Shown: positions 23,848 through 24,316 of the stretch, one piece after another | Layout: each line of letters opens with the position of its first letter | Numbering within the stretch: the first letter of the stretch is position 1 | DNA from: Victivallis vadensis | GTDB taxonomy: Bacteria; Verrucomicrobiota; Lentisphaeria; Victivallales; GWF2-50-93 | Reading direction: 5' to 3' | DNA length: 24,316 nt | NCBI GenBank assembly: GCA_020718525.1 | Contig: DYRX01000014.1 | Coordinates: 3,908-28,223, forward strand | Translations under genes and position numbers: made by a program | The notes under the pieces: generated by a model | Told to the model about the DNA's origin: nothing | The model's input: only the letters and a program-made list of their open reading frames with translations | Database searches by the model: none

Positions 23848-24045
23848 ATTGCGGCCTGCAGACACAGAAGCCATCTTCAGTTTTCCGTTGTCAAATATTT
23901 GCTGAACGACGTAGTTCTGTGAATATTTATTTCCGGTGAATATTGCGTCTTGATTGTGCAATCGCAGGAATCAGCGACTGATTCCTGATATAGTTTCAGG
24001 GAAAATAAATTCACAATTTGAATTTATTAAAATGAAAAACTATAG
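23848..24045. promoter_or_regulatory. Palindrome-rich non-coding region
   Basis: After the preceding stop codon comes a weak GAAG/CTTC hairpin near 23871-23882 followed by TTTT. Further on lie a direct repeat GTGAATATT (23919-23927 and 23936-23944, 17 bases apart), GATTG/CAATC (23952-23963), a perfect 10-bp hairpin CAGGAATCAG-cga-CTGATTCCTG (23965-23987) and a perfect 9-bp hairpin AATAAATTC-acaattt-GAATTTATT (24004-24028). No T run follows the strong stems, so these may be binding sites or mobile-element ends rather than terminators. Confidence 0.5.
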
Positions 24046-24243
24046 CGGACGATCTGGGCGCGTTTGCCAGGGACAGGAAGAGGCTCCGGATTCTCGACAG
24101 GCAAGTATGCGGACGCCAAAGTCTACGACCTTCCCTGCATTGATCTCTGCTGGTACGCGGTTCCCGCAGGAGAGCGGCTTGAGGAAGGCAGACCGCGCAT
24201 GCCCCCTGAGCTTGTGTTCATCTTCATGATGGACTGCGCGTGA
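24046..24243 (+). pseudogene. Probable 3' remnant of an unidentified gene
   Basis: A frame open from just after TAG 24043-24045 to TGA 24241-24243 encodes about 65 residues ending YDLPCIDLCWYAVPAGERLE, then EGRPRMPPELVFIFMMDCA. Composition and G/C-rich third positions look coding, unlike the other two forward frames. There is no ATG or GTG at its start, only TTG 24064 without a ribosome binding site, so it resembles the C-terminal end of a truncated gene. I do not recognise the family. The bases after 24243 to the window end show no gene. Confidence 0.35.
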
Positions 24244-24316
24244 TTTGGAATCAGATACAAGTCACCGCCAATCTGCCATCCAAAAACTGTCGCTGAAAAC
24301 ATTGTCGAGTCAAGCA

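Overview
The window looks like a chromosomal segment of a Gram-negative bacterium of the Planctomycetota-Verrucomicrobiota-Lentisphaerota group, most likely Lentisphaerota (Victivallis-like). The argument is indirect: a prepilin-type N-terminus joined to a C-terminal H-x9-DG motif, a Hanks-type Ser/Thr kinase next to a PQQ-type beta-propeller, a LacI regulator before a sugar operon, and pssA/psd phospholipid genes. No rRNA or marker gene is present to confirm it. Coding density is high, many genes overlap by ATGA or GTGA junctions, and no tRNA, rRNA, CRISPR array or intact transposase was seen.

Region 1 (1-1087, minus strand): the 5' part of pssA, cut by the window edge, follows psd with an ATGA overlap; together they make phosphatidylethanolamine. 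Region 2 (1222-6101, plus): an RluA-type pseudouridine synthase, a membrane Ser/Thr kinase with an exported helical tail, a pseudopilin-like protein and a membrane-anchored beta-propeller protein, all overlapping, so probably one translationally coupled operon. The last three may form an uncharacterised envelope system. Region 3 (6102-11843, plus): a structured spacer and promoter, a response regulator with a C-terminal zinc-binding-type CxxC module, a large hybrid histidine kinase carrying a complete His-Asp-Asp-His relay, and a WYL-domain transcription factor, probably one signalling operon.

Region 4 (11844-19204): a LacI regulator with a candidate operator in its own promoter, then a ROK-like ATPase/kinase, a Gfo/Idh/MocA oxidoreductase, a PIG-L deacetylase, a sugar nucleotidyltransferase and an APH-fold kinase resembling N-acetylhexosamine 1-kinase. 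This looks like an amino-sugar (HexNAc) salvage operon. It is bracketed by two same-orientation copies of a 44-bp repeat (82% identical by eye), and beside the right copy lies a strongly folded element of about 205 bp that looks like a MITE or structured RNA.

Region 5 (19205-23847, plus): a small AT-rich membrane protein with a zinc ribbon, a 920-residue exported TPR-rich protein with an unrecognised C-terminal half, and a 425-residue exported protein of unknown function. Region 6 (23848-24316): a non-coding stretch with several near-perfect palindromes, then a short reading frame without a convincing start that looks like the 3' remnant of a gene.

Several start codons were moved from the longest possible open frame to positions supported by Shine-Dalgarno sequences (1231, 6363, 7020, 17588, 19764, 22570). 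All family assignments come from motif recognition by eye, not from database searches.
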